12,511 nucleotides of DNA. It comes from CAZAQS01 sp964486825 (GTDB taxonomy: Bacteria; Chloroflexota; Anaerolineae; Anaerolineales; UBA4823). The notes under the pieces were generated by a model. The model did no database searches. It worked only from the letters and a program-made list of their open reading frames with translations, and was not told where the DNA came from. The translations under genes and the position numbers were made by a program. The stretch covers positions 1 through 12,511 of the forward strand of contig CAZAQS010000127.1 in the NCBI GenBank assembly GCA_964486825.1, written 5' to 3'. This document shows, in pieces, positions 6,431 through 12,511 of the stretch. Every line of letters begins with the position of its first letter. Position 1 is the first letter of the stretch.

Positions 6431-8185
6431 TTAGCGTACTTTCCATGCCTGTGTAGTCCGCTCGATACTGCGTGTCAACAACCAGAAGAGACCTTTGGCA
6501 GTAAAACCAACCACAATGATCAACAGAGAAAGAGCCATTGCCTGTGCAGTTTCACCGGCATCATCCAGAAGCATGACCGAGAGAGCAGCGAGTTCTCGCC
6601 CTGGTACGAACAAGAACACCACTGCTGAGATCGTTACCATGGCATTCAGGAAGAAGTAGGAGATAATCTGGATAATCGCCGGGAGTGCCACCGGGACAGT
6701 CACTCTCATAAATGTCTTGTAAAAAGGCGCTTCCAATGATTCACCGATTGCCTCGAACTCTGGATCCATCTGCTTGAGGGAGGTCATCGCTGTCAGGAAG
6801 GGAACGGTATAGTAGTGTATCACCGTAGATAGCACCAAGATAGTCATCGTTCCGTAAAACATATACAGGGGGCTGGCTGGATTATTGAAAGTAAAGATAT
6901 AAGACAGCCCCAATACCATACCGGGAATAGCCAGGGGCATAATGGATAGCAGGTAGAGAATACCTCGTCCCATGTTAAGACCACGGCTCTTCTCGATCAG
7001 GTAAGCGCTGAAAAAGACGATAATCGTCCCAGAAACTGCAGTGATCAACGCCATCTTGATGCTATTCCATAGCACAACGAACGCCCCACCTTTGTGGTGC
7101 GCGCCGGCTGTATAAAAAGTGAAATTATTCAAAGAAAGAGATAGATCGTAAGGCCAATAGCGTATAAAGGCCCCAAATATTACGGTTGCATAAACGCCGA
7201 TTATGAACAAAGCCAACAGGATGATTACAGAAATAACCAGGACCTCGGCAAGCGGATGGTGTCGCTTAGGCCGCAATGGTGTAATCTGCGATGAAACCAT
7301 AGCCACCTGCCGGCGTTGGACGATTCTATCTAATGTAAACGCGATCAATGCGGGGATTAGCAACAAAGTACTGATCGTGGCTCCCATTTGAAAGTTTTGT
7401 TGCCCTACAACCTGGTTATAAATATCGGTTGCCAGGACGTCAAAGTTCCCGCCTACAACTTTAGGAGCGCCAAAGTCGGTGATTGCCAGGGTGAAAACCA
7501 CAAACGCCGCGCTCATCAGACCATATTTAGCGCCGGGAAGTGTGATTGAGAAAAACATTCGCGAGCCCTTGGTGCGTAACGCCTCAGCGGCCTCATAAAG
7601 CCGGGCATCAGCCAACGCCAGGGCAGTGCTCAGTATGATGAAAGCATGTGGGAAAGCGTAGAACACTTCCGACATGATAATCCCCTTGGCTCCATACAAA
7701 CCGATATTGATCCCAAAGGTGCGGCTAAAAATCCCGTTATTACCGAACCAATAAATCAATGCCAGAGCCTGTACCAACGATGGGATGAAGATCGGAAGCA
7801 AGGCAATTGCTTGAAAGATCCGCCGGAGAGGGACAACCATCCGGGTGAGACCATATGCATACAAGAATGCCAGGATAACCGTAATCCCCATGGAGATGAA
7901 AGAAACGTAAAGACTGTTTGGCAAAGATGTTGCGGTGGCGGGTGTAGAAAAATAATTTATGTAATTTTGTAACCCCACAAACGTCCCTGTGCGATCTTGA
8001 AAACTGCGCATGATGCTCAGGAACAGCGGGTAAATCATAAATATGAACAATCCCAAAGCTATGAGCACCAATAACCCCCTGCGCAGGTAATCCTCGAAAC
8101 CGAGTGTTTGCCGGACTACCGATCGTTTGATCGTTTGAGTATCAGGTACTGCCTCCAGAGGGTATTCGCTAATTTGGGAGCTCAT
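6431..8185 (-). CDS. ABC transporter permease, two fused domains (putative phosphonate/iron type)
   Basis: A 584-residue inner-membrane protein made of two binding-protein-dependent permease domains in one chain, about residues 35-290 and 310-575, each with around six membrane helices. The cytoplasmic EAA loops that dock the ATPase are at 198-218 (YEAAEALRTKGSRMFFSITLP) and 478-498 (FEAIGESLEAPFYKTFMRVT). The stretch from FTLAITDFGAPKVVGG to IYNQVVGQQNFQMGA closely resembles, from memory, the putative 2-aminoethylphosphonate permease PhnU2 (TIGR03262 type). FbpB-like iron permeases are also fused, so iron stays possible. The start ATG overlaps the ATPase stop in an ATGA arrangement, with AGGAG seven bases upstream, so the two are translationally coupled. 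One chain supplies both membrane halves, so no second permease gene is needed. Confidence 0.92.
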   Translation of the reverse strand: MSSQISEYPLEAVPDTQTIKRSVVRQTLGFEDYLRRGLLVLIALGLFIFMIYPLFLSIMRSFQDRTGTFVGLQNYINYFSTPATATSLPNSLYVSFISMGITVILAFLYAYGLTRMVVPLRRIFQAIALLPIFIPSLVQALALIYWFGNNGIFSRTFGINIGLYGAKGIIMSEVFYAFPHAFIILSTALALADARLYEAAEALRTKGSRMFFSITLPGAKYGLMSAAFVVFTLAITDFGAPKVVGGNFDVLATDIYNQVVGQQNFQMGATISTLLLIPALIAFTLDRIVQRRQVAMVSSQITPLRPKRHHPLAEVLVISVIILLALFIIGVYATVIFGAFIRYWPYDLSLSLNNFTFYTAGAHHKGGAFVVLWNSIKMALITAVSGTIIVFFSAYLIEKSRGLNMGRGILYLLSIMPLAIPGMVLGLSYIFTFNNPASPLYMFYGTMTILVLSTVIHYYTVPFLTAMTSLKQMDPEFEAIGESLEAPFYKTFMRVTVPVALPAIIQIISYFFLNAMVTISAVVFLFVPGRELAALSVMLLDDAGETAQAMALSLLIIVVGFTAKGLFWLLTRSIERTTQAWKVR

Positions 8186-9297
8186 GATTTCACTCCTACG
8201 CTTCCGGGATAAATGCGCAGCAGCTCAGGTGGAAGGTAAGCGTATATCGCACTACCAACCTCGATCCGCATATCCCGCATGCGGTTATTCGAGACTTCAG
8301 CAACGATATATTTATCTTTCAGCTCTACTAATTCAAGTGTCAAGCGGTAAAAAGCGCCCAGGAATTCAGTCGTTTTCACCCTGGTTTTGCCTATATTGAT
8401 CCCACCGTTTTGTGTATCCGATATACGAACATCTTCCGGACGCACTGCAATCGTTACCGAATTTCCAGGTTCAAGCAAATGGGATTCAGCACAAGTTAAG
8501 GTCAGATCTCCACAGCGGACACTATGGGGATCCTCTAAAGCAATACCTGGCAGGAAGTTCATAGCTCCAACGAAATCTGCCACGAAAGGCGAAGCAGGCT
8601 TGCGATAAATCTCCTCAGGAGAGCCAACCTGCTCGATGGTCCCCTGGTTCATTACAACAATCCGGTCAGCCATCACCAGGGCTTCTTCCTGGTCATGAGT
8701 AACAAAGACGGTAGTAATACCTAGCCGTTGCTGGAGTTGCTTGATCTCGAGACGGAGGCTGATCCTCACTCGAGCATCCAAAGCAGACAAAGGCTCGTCC
8801 AACAAGAGCAAACCAGGGGAAGTCGCCAAGGCGCGTGCCAGGGCAATTCTCTGTTGCTGACCACCCGATAGCTGGGACGGATATTTATGGCCTACGTCTG
8901 GTAACCCAACCAGCTTCAACAGCTCCTTCACCCGTTCAGCTATTTCCGCTTTTGGAACTTTTCTATTCTCCAATCCATAGGCGATATTGCTAGAAGCAGT
9001 CAGGTTTGGGAAAAGGGCATAGGATTGGAAGACAATACCAAAATCGCGCTGGCGCGGTGGCAAACGAGAGATATTTTTTCCAGCCTGGATGATCTCGCCG
9101 CTATTTTGTTGCTCCAATCCGGCGATGATCCTGAGCAATGTCGTCTTCCCACAGCCGCTCGGCCCCAGCAAGCATACAAATTCTCCTTCGTTTACGACTA
9201 AGGAAACATTGTTGAGGGCAACCAAATCCCCAAACGTCTTTGTCATCTGCTGGATTTCCAGGTAAGGGCCTTTACCATTCGTCTTCATTATTCCCAT
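8182..9297 (-). CDS. ABC transporter ATP-binding protein (putative phosphonate/iron type)
   Basis: A 371-residue nucleotide-binding subunit that powers uptake. It has Walker A GPSGCGKT (45-52), the Q-loop Gln (91, FQSYALFPNLT), the ABC signature LSGGQQQ (143-149), Walker B LLLLDE (163-168), the D-loop SALD and the switch His 201 (VFVTHDQEEA). A C-terminal TOBE-like region (about 245-365, with VTIAVRPEDVRI) is typical of the PotA/FbpC/PhnT2 group. The frame is open to 9558, but I place the start at 9297. AAGGAAG lies six bases upstream there, the domain begins right after it, and the longer N-terminus would be antisense to lipoprotein gene 2 with no family resemblance. A second ATG at 9288 is possible. 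It overlaps the permease gene by four bases and follows lipoprotein gene 2 after a 91-bp gap containing a strong hairpin. Confidence 0.93.
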   Translation of the reverse strand: MGIMKTNGKGPYLEIQQMTKTFGDLVALNNVSLVVNEGEFVCLLGPSGCGKTTLLRIIAGLEQQNSGEIIQAGKNISRLPPRQRDFGIVFQSYALFPNLTASSNIAYGLENRKVPKAEIAERVKELLKLVGLPDVGHKYPSQLSGGQQQRIALARALATSPGLLLLDEPLSALDARVRISLRLEIKQLQQRLGITTVFVTHDQEEALVMADRIVVMNQGTIEQVGSPEEIYRKPASPFVADFVGAMNFLPGIALEDPHSVRCGDLTLTCAESHLLEPGNSVTIAVRPEDVRISDTQNGGINIGKTRVKTTEFLGAFYRLTLELVELKDKYIVAEVSNNRMRDMRIEVGSAIYAYLPPELLRIYPGSVGVKS

Positions 9298-9317
9298 AGG
9301 TATCTTCCTTCGGTGAC

Positions 9318-9353
9318 GCTCCCGGCTATCCATTGGCTGTGATAGCCGGGAGC
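9318..9353 (-). promoter_or_regulatory. Intercistronic hairpin between lipoprotein gene 2 and the ATPase gene
   Basis: Perfect 13-bp arms GCTCCCGGCTATC (9318-9330) and GATAGCCGGGAGC (9341-9353) enclose a 10-base loop. No T-run follows on either strand, so it is not a classic intrinsic terminator. It sits 35 bp after the lipoprotein stop and 20 bp before the ATPase start. A stable stem here commonly protects the upstream binding-protein message from 3' decay and lets it accumulate above the membrane subunits. That role is an inference from position. Confidence 0.75.
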
Positions 9354-9388
9354 TGGCTTGATAAGATTGATCGAAACAGCCGGGATGA

Positions 9389-10423
9389 TTACTCCTCAGC
9401 TTTTGCAGAGAAGTCACCCGTCCATGAAGCCAAAATATCTGCCCGGTTATCGGAAGACCAGGAGAAGTCCATGGGGAAGAGCCGGGTAGCGATATCGGCA
9501 GGAATACCTTCTGGCGCCGGGAAACCCGGTCTCGCCAGCACGCCGAAGTACTCGGCATACAGGTTCATCGCCTCGTCACTGATCGCCCAATCCAGGAACC
9601 GCTTGGCAGCCTCTTCCTTCTTCGTCCCTTTCACGATGGCGCTCACTTCCATCTCGTACCCCGAGCCTTCCGCCGGCAGTACCAGCGCCAGGGGCGCTCC
9701 CGCTGCGATCTGCTGGGCAGCCACAAACTCGAACGATATACCGATCGGGTACTCGCCCGCGCCTGCCATCTTGCACGGCGCTGATCCGGACTTGGTGTAG
9801 ATGGCCATGTTCTTGTCGAGCTCCTTCAGGTAGGCCCAGCCTTCGCTCTCTCCCAGACCCTGCAACACGCTCGATACGAACATAAAGCCGGTCCCCGATG
9901 AAGCCGGGTTCGGCATCACGATCTGCCCTTCGTACACCGGGTTCAGCAGGTCCGCCCAGGACTGCGGGATGGGTAGGTTCTTCTCCTGCACCAGGGCTGT
10001 ATTCACGCAAAAGGCCGTCACGTACGCATCCACCCCTACCCAATAGGGCGGGTTGTTCGCATCCTTGAACTGCGGCAGGACGTTTTCCACACCCTTCGGT
10101 GCATAGGGTTGGAGCATCCCTTCTTCCTGGAAGATCATCATGCTGGTGGCGGCTGTGCCATAGATCACGTCAGCCTGGGGGTTGTCCTTTTCAGCCAGCA
10201 GGCGGGCAGTCAGGTCGCCCGTGGAGAGCCGCAGGATCTCCAACTTGACATCCGGCATGGCTGCCTGGGCTACCGGCAGGTACTTTGCGATCTCATCGTT
10301 TTCTTTAGCGGTGTAAACGACCAACGTTACTGGTTCTGCTTGTCTCGCACACGCGCCTAACAGCATTGAAAGAATAACTGCCAGGGCAAGTACGACAAAC
10401 AGGCGACTACTCTTTGAAGACAT
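9389..10423 (-). CDS. ABC transporter substrate-binding lipoprotein, copy 2 (putative phosphonate/iron type)
   Basis: A 344-residue solute-binding lipoprotein, first gene of the transporter operon in the direction of transcription. The signal peptide MSSKSSRLFVVLALAVILSM leads to the lipobox LGAC with Cys at 25; the mature chain starts with VTLVVYTAKENDEIAKYLPV. From about residue 49 to 325 it is the same protein as copy 1 apart from one Gln/Lys change. The N-terminal 48 residues and the tail (SDNRADILASWTGDFSAKAEE) differ. The start has AGGAGG just upstream. Position before the ATPase and permease makes this the cognate binding protein of the importer. The substrate is taken as 2-aminoethylphosphonate or iron from family resemblance only. 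The upstream 294-bp gap carries candidate regulatory repeats. Confidence 0.9.
   Translation of the reverse strand: MSSKSSRLFVVLALAVILSMLLGACARQAEPVTLVVYTAKENDEIAKYLPVAQAAMPDVKLEILRLSTGDLTARLLAEKDNPQADVIYGTAATSMMIFQEEGMLQPYAPKGVENVLPQFKDANNPPYWVGVDAYVTAFCVNTALVQEKNLPIPQSWADLLNPVYEGQIVMPNPASSGTGFMFVSSVLQGLGESEGWAYLKELDKNMAIYTKSGSAPCKMAGAGEYPIGISFEFVAAQQIAAGAPLALVLPAEGSGYEMEVSAIVKGTKKEEAAKRFLDWAISDEAMNLYAEYFGVLARPGFPAPEGIPADIATRLFPMDFSWSSDNRADILASWTGDFSAKAEE
9448..10278 (-). repeat. Long direct repeat, copy 2 (core of lipoprotein gene 2)
   Basis: This is the partner of 5325-6155, in the same orientation and separated from it by about 3.3 kb that holds the ATPase and permease genes. Direct repeats of this length can recombine, which would delete the ATPase and permease and leave one hybrid lipoprotein gene. 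The block is bounded by diverged sequence inside both genes, so the repeat is smaller than the gene itself. Confidence 0.92.
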
Positions 10424-10717
10424 GGCTTTCCTCCTATCTAGGAATATGAAAGTTCGTTTCGGCTGGTTGGTGCCGCAGCCTCCAATGAAAGAGTGGTTCT
10501 AGGTCTCGGTCCAGCGATGGTTTGCTGGTTTCATGGGACGATCTTTGGTTCTGGTAATGGGTTCAATAAGAAGTAATTGAAGGCGCGACCTCCTTTCATT
10601 TCATTCCTTTATGCGTAAGTAATGTATAAATGGGATATAGCCAATATATTTGGGATAGTATACATTATCCATATCTGAAATTGCAGTATCATGTATATTA
10701 ATGTGCAAGGATAAACG
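10424..10717 (-). promoter_or_regulatory. Regulatory gap upstream of the ABC transporter operon
   Basis: This 294-bp gap must hold the promoter of the lipoprotein 2-ATPase-permease operon. Bases 10610-10717 are AT-rich and carry TGGGATA twice, exactly 20 bp apart (10631-10637 and 10651-10657). An odd palindrome CCAA-5-TTGG lies at 10641-10653, and GGATA-8-TATCC at 10653-10670. Several -10-like boxes exist on the minus strand (GATAAT, TATACT near 10660-10668), but none has a convincing -35 at 16-18 bp, so I do not name one. A classic Pho box is not visible. Bases 10424-10600 form a long leader with small weak hairpins (for example GGCTG/CAGCC at 10461-10480 and CCAGC/GCTGG at 10511-10528) and a possible 22-codon ORF. 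I recognise no known riboswitch. Confidence 0.5.
10531..10599 (-). CDS. Possible 22-codon leader ORF upstream of lipoprotein gene 2
   Basis: An ATG at 10599 opens 22 codons (MKGGRAFNYFLLNPL..., stop TGA at 10533-10531) with AAAGGA placed five bases upstream. Codons 2-4 are AAA GGA GGT, a perfect match to the 16S anti-Shine-Dalgarno complement, so this stretch could be a ribosome binding or pausing site in its own right. There is no run of regulatory codons like those of amino-acid attenuators. It may be a chance ORF. Confidence 0.22.
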   Translation of the reverse strand: MKGGRAFNYFLLNPLPEPKIVP

Positions 10718-11341
10718 TTACATCCACTTCACGACAATGTCACCAATTACGTTGGCGGCCTGGTCTCCGCGATCAGCAGCGTTTGACAGGTGCCGGTAGA
10801 TCTCGCGCAGCTTCAACATTTCCATTATGCCGTCCAGGTCCACAGGGTCCTTGAAAAGTTCTGCCAGCGCTTCCCGGTACACGCTCTCCACCCTGTTCTC
10901 CAATGCCTTTGCCCGGACGGCATGGTCGTTGGCAACGTTTGGATGGTCTTCCAGGCGCTGCACACCGCGATAAATTTCCACTGCCGCATCGGATAGCAGG
11001 GAAACCATCCGCTCGAGGTAATGGTTGGGCTTGACATTCAACATGACCATTTCGTCAACAGTTGACTCAGCGTAATCGAGGATATCGTCGATCGTGAGTG
11101 AGAGGGCGAAGATATCCTCCCGGTCGAAAGGTGTCACGAAGGTGTGGTTGAGCTCATCGATCAGAATGCGACGGACCTCATCTGCCTCTGCTTCCAGCTG
11201 AGTCACCCGCTCTGCAAGCGCTCCATCCGGATTGCGGGCATATTGCTTCAAGGCATCCATCCCCTGGACCGCATATTCTGCCTGTTGGATGATCAATGTC
11301 AAGAAACGGTTTTGTTTTCTACGGCGAGTAAATAATTTCAT
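10718..11341 (-). CDS. DUF47 (PhoU-like) protein, Pit-accessory type
   Basis: A 207-residue all-helical protein of the DUF47/TIGR00153 family, distant relatives of PhoU that are usually encoded beside Pit-type phosphate transporters. The start MKLFTRRRKQNRF, the ExEADEVRR segment (about 50-58), TPFDREDIFALS (about 70-81) with the acidic and polar residues thought to bind metal and phosphate, and IDDILDYAEST are typical. Length is normal. Known members modulate the partner transporter's activity; that role is inferred here from the pairing. The start has GAGGG seven bases upstream. It lies 34 bp after the Pit gene on the same strand, so the two are almost surely co-transcribed, with the transporter first. 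Confidence 0.9.
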   Translation of the reverse strand: MKLFTRRRKQNRFLTLIIQQAEYAVQGMDALKQYARNPDGALAERVTQLEAEADEVRRILIDELNHTFVTPFDREDIFALSLTIDDILDYAESTVDEMVMLNVKPNHYLERMVSLLSDAAVEIYRGVQRLEDHPNVANDHAVRAKALENRVESVYREALAELFKDPVDLDGIMEMLKLREIYRHLSNAADRGDQAANVIGDIVVKWM

Positions 11342-11375
11342 GGGTTCCCTCTTATGGGCCAGAGGCAGGATCTAG

Positions 11376-12374
11376 CTAAAGAATAGTCTCCAGCAAGGCG
11401 TACAGGATAGCTGCAAGTATCATATTGGCAGGGATTGTAAAAATCCAGGTGGTGAGCATATTTTGGCCCACCTGCCAGTGGACTTTATTGACCCGCTCTG
11501 CGGCTCCGGCGCCCATAATGGCTGACCCAACCACCTGGGTGGTGCTGACAGGGCCTCCCAATAAAGCAGCCCCAAAGATTACCCCAGCAGATGCAGCCTG
11601 TGACGTGAACGCATGTATGGGACGGACTTTATAGATACGGCCTCCCAGCGTGCTGATTAGTCGCCACCCTCCCAGGGCTGTGCCCAGGGCGATAGCAGTC
11701 GCGCTGACCGTAATAACCCACAAAGGGACATGGAACGTTTCCTGGTAGCCGGCAGCAACCAGGCCAAGCGTAATCAGGCCCATGGTCTTCTGGGAGTCAT
11801 TTGTTCCATGAGAAAGCGCCAGACTCAGGGAGGTTAAAATCTGCATACGCTTGAACAACACATTGACTTTCGGCGTGGCGCTCTTGAACAGGAATAGAGT
11901 GAGCTGCATGAATAGAAATCCAACCAACAATCCCAGCGGGGGAGAGATGAACAGGGCAGCCAAGATCTTAGCCAACCCGCCCCACTGTACGACCACCCAC
12001 CCCTTAGACAAGATGCCAGCCCCCAGCAGGCCACCAATCAAGGCATGGGAAGAAGAGGAGGGGATGCCAATAAACCAGGTAAATAAATTCCAAATAATCG
12101 CTGATAATGCCGCCGCCAGAGCGACGTTCGGGTTGATGGCGGATGGATCGATCAAGCCTTTCCCCACGGTGGTTGCCACTGCTACACCAAAGATGAACGG
12201 GGCGATGAAGTGCGCCACGGCCGTCATGTACAATGTTGCCCGAGGCCGCATCGCTCGAGAGGCAATCACGGTAGCCACGATATTGGAAGAGTCATGGAAC
12301 CCATTCAGGAAATCAAATATGAGAGCAGTACCGACAAGAAGTGCAAAGAGTAAAGTAGGTGATGCGAGATGCAT
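11376..12374 (-). CDS. pit: Pit-family inorganic phosphate transporter
   Basis: A 332-residue polytopic membrane protein of the PiT family, which carries metal-phosphate or phosphate with cations at low affinity. The internal two-fold repeat is clear: NGFHDSSNIVAT (24-35) corresponds to SHGTNDSQKTMG (188-199), and GIPSSSSHALIGG (103-115) corresponds to GGPVSTTQVVGS (273-284). These are the four family signature loops. About ten hydrophobic segments are spread over the chain, and the short length is the compact bacterial form. The downstream DUF47 gene supports phosphate as substrate; sulfate is used by some relatives. The start ATG has GGAG eight bases upstream. A perfect 16-bp inverted repeat ends 13 bp before this start and abuts the ribosome binding site. 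Confidence 0.93.
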   Translation of the reverse strand: MHLASPTLLFALLVGTALIFDFLNGFHDSSNIVATVIASRAMRPRATLYMTAVAHFIAPFIFGVAVATTVGKGLIDPSAINPNVALAAALSAIIWNLFTWFIGIPSSSSHALIGGLLGAGILSKGWVVVQWGGLAKILAALFISPPLGLLVGFLFMQLTLFLFKSATPKVNVLFKRMQILTSLSLALSHGTNDSQKTMGLITLGLVAAGYQETFHVPLWVITVSATAIALGTALGGWRLISTLGGRIYKVRPIHAFTSQAASAGVIFGAALLGGPVSTTQVVGSAIMGAGAAERVNKVHWQVGQNMLTTWIFTIPANMILAAILYALLETIL

Positions 12375-12387
12375 TTAGCTGCTCCAT

Positions 12388-12432
12388 CAGGGTGCTTGCC
12401 TGGTTGGTAGATCTGGCCAGGCAAGCACCCTG
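12388..12432 (-). promoter_or_regulatory. Perfect 16-bp inverted repeat before the Pit gene
   Basis: CAGGGTGCTTGCCTGG (12388-12403) and CCAGGCAAGCACCCTG (12417-12432) are exact reverse complements around a 13-base loop. On the minus strand it lies 17 bp after the stop of the partial upstream gene and directly before the Pit ribosome binding site. No T-run follows in either direction. It could be an intercistronic mRNA stabiliser, an attenuating stem or a protein operator; the sequence alone does not decide. Confidence 0.8.
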
Positions 12433-12449
12433 GAAACCATAAAATGGAA

Positions 12450-12511
12450 CTAAGAGGTATAGAACTCTCGGATGGTGTCGACAGCCATGCGGTTCTCTTC
12501 TTTGCTGCCGA
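12450..12511 (-). CDS. C-terminal end of an unrecognised minus-strand gene
   Basis: The last 19 codons of a frame (GSKEENRMAVDTIREFYTS, stop TAG at 12452-12450) run in from the right edge. The length is too short for a family call. Same orientation as Pit and a 75-bp gap suggest it may be the upstream member of the same transcript. An alternative is that this is non-coding. Confidence 0.45.
   Translation of the reverse strand, partial: GSKEENRMAVDTIREFYTS

Noticed and set aside
7646..7972. 108-codon plus-strand frame inside the permease gene
   Set aside because: It is antisense to conserved permease domain 1 and has no ribosome binding site or recognisable features.
9298..9558. N-terminal extension of 87 residues on the ATPase frame
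   Set aside because: It runs antisense to lipoprotein gene 2 and through the hairpin, has no family-like sequence, and a good ribosome binding site precedes the internal ATG at 9297.
5325..10278. Composite transposon bounded by the long direct repeats
   Set aside because: The repeats lie wholly inside two lipoprotein genes, there is no transposase or terminal inverted repeat, and the interior is the cognate ATPase and permease.
10424..10600. Riboswitch in the long leader of the importer operon
   Set aside because: Only small unrelated hairpins are seen; no known aptamer consensus could be recognised by eye.

Overview
The window looks like chromosomal DNA of a moderate-GC bacterium. The gene families and the style of the lipoproteins and ABC transporter suggest Chloroflexota (Anaerolineae-like). 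That is an impression from recalled family resemblance, not a proven assignment. Most genes start with ATG behind a clear AGGAGG-type ribosome binding site. Nothing in the window looks phage-, plasmid- or IS-derived, and I see no tRNA, rRNA or CRISPR array.

Layout. (a) 1-2017, plus strand: a three-gene run with the tail of an integral-membrane flippase-like (lysylphosphatidylglycerol synthase TM family) protein, a YegS/DagK-type lipid kinase and a PHP-domain phosphoesterase. (b) 2053-4904, minus strand: a GTG-started CorA-type divalent cation channel, 9 bp from a protein that joins a phosphoribosyltransferase-like domain to a C-terminal winged helix, then a DoxX-family membrane protein behind its own plausible promoter. 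(c) 4905-5265: a gap with a good corA promoter and, on the plus strand, a frameshifted remnant of what looks like an SRPBCC-type protein. (d) 5266-10423, minus strand: a binding-protein-dependent ABC importer of the putative 2-aminoethylphosphonate (PhnS2/PhnU2/PhnT2-like) or iron(III)-type group. The transcription order is lipoprotein 2, ATPase, fused double permease, terminator, lipoprotein 1. The two lipoproteins share an almost perfect repeat of about 830 bp in their core while both ends have diverged, which is the pattern of gene conversion. (e) 10424-10717: an AT-rich regulatory gap with repeats and a possible short leader ORF. (f) 10718-12374, minus strand: a DUF47 (PhoU-like) protein and a Pit-type phosphate transporter. 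A perfect 16-bp inverted repeat sits just before the transporter. The last 62 bases hold the C-terminus of an unrecognised minus-strand gene.

How they fit together: Pit plus DUF47 is a standard low-affinity phosphate uptake pair. If the ABC importer does take up a phosphonate, 5266-12374 is a phosphorus-acquisition block with an inorganic and an organic arm, but no phosphonate-degrading enzyme is visible here. The CorA gene and the PRTase/winged-helix gene are probably co-transcribed. The latter resembles the domain content of PurR with the order reversed and is the least ordinary protein in the window. Two strong intercistronic hairpins and one intrinsic terminator probably tune the relative output of transporter subunits.
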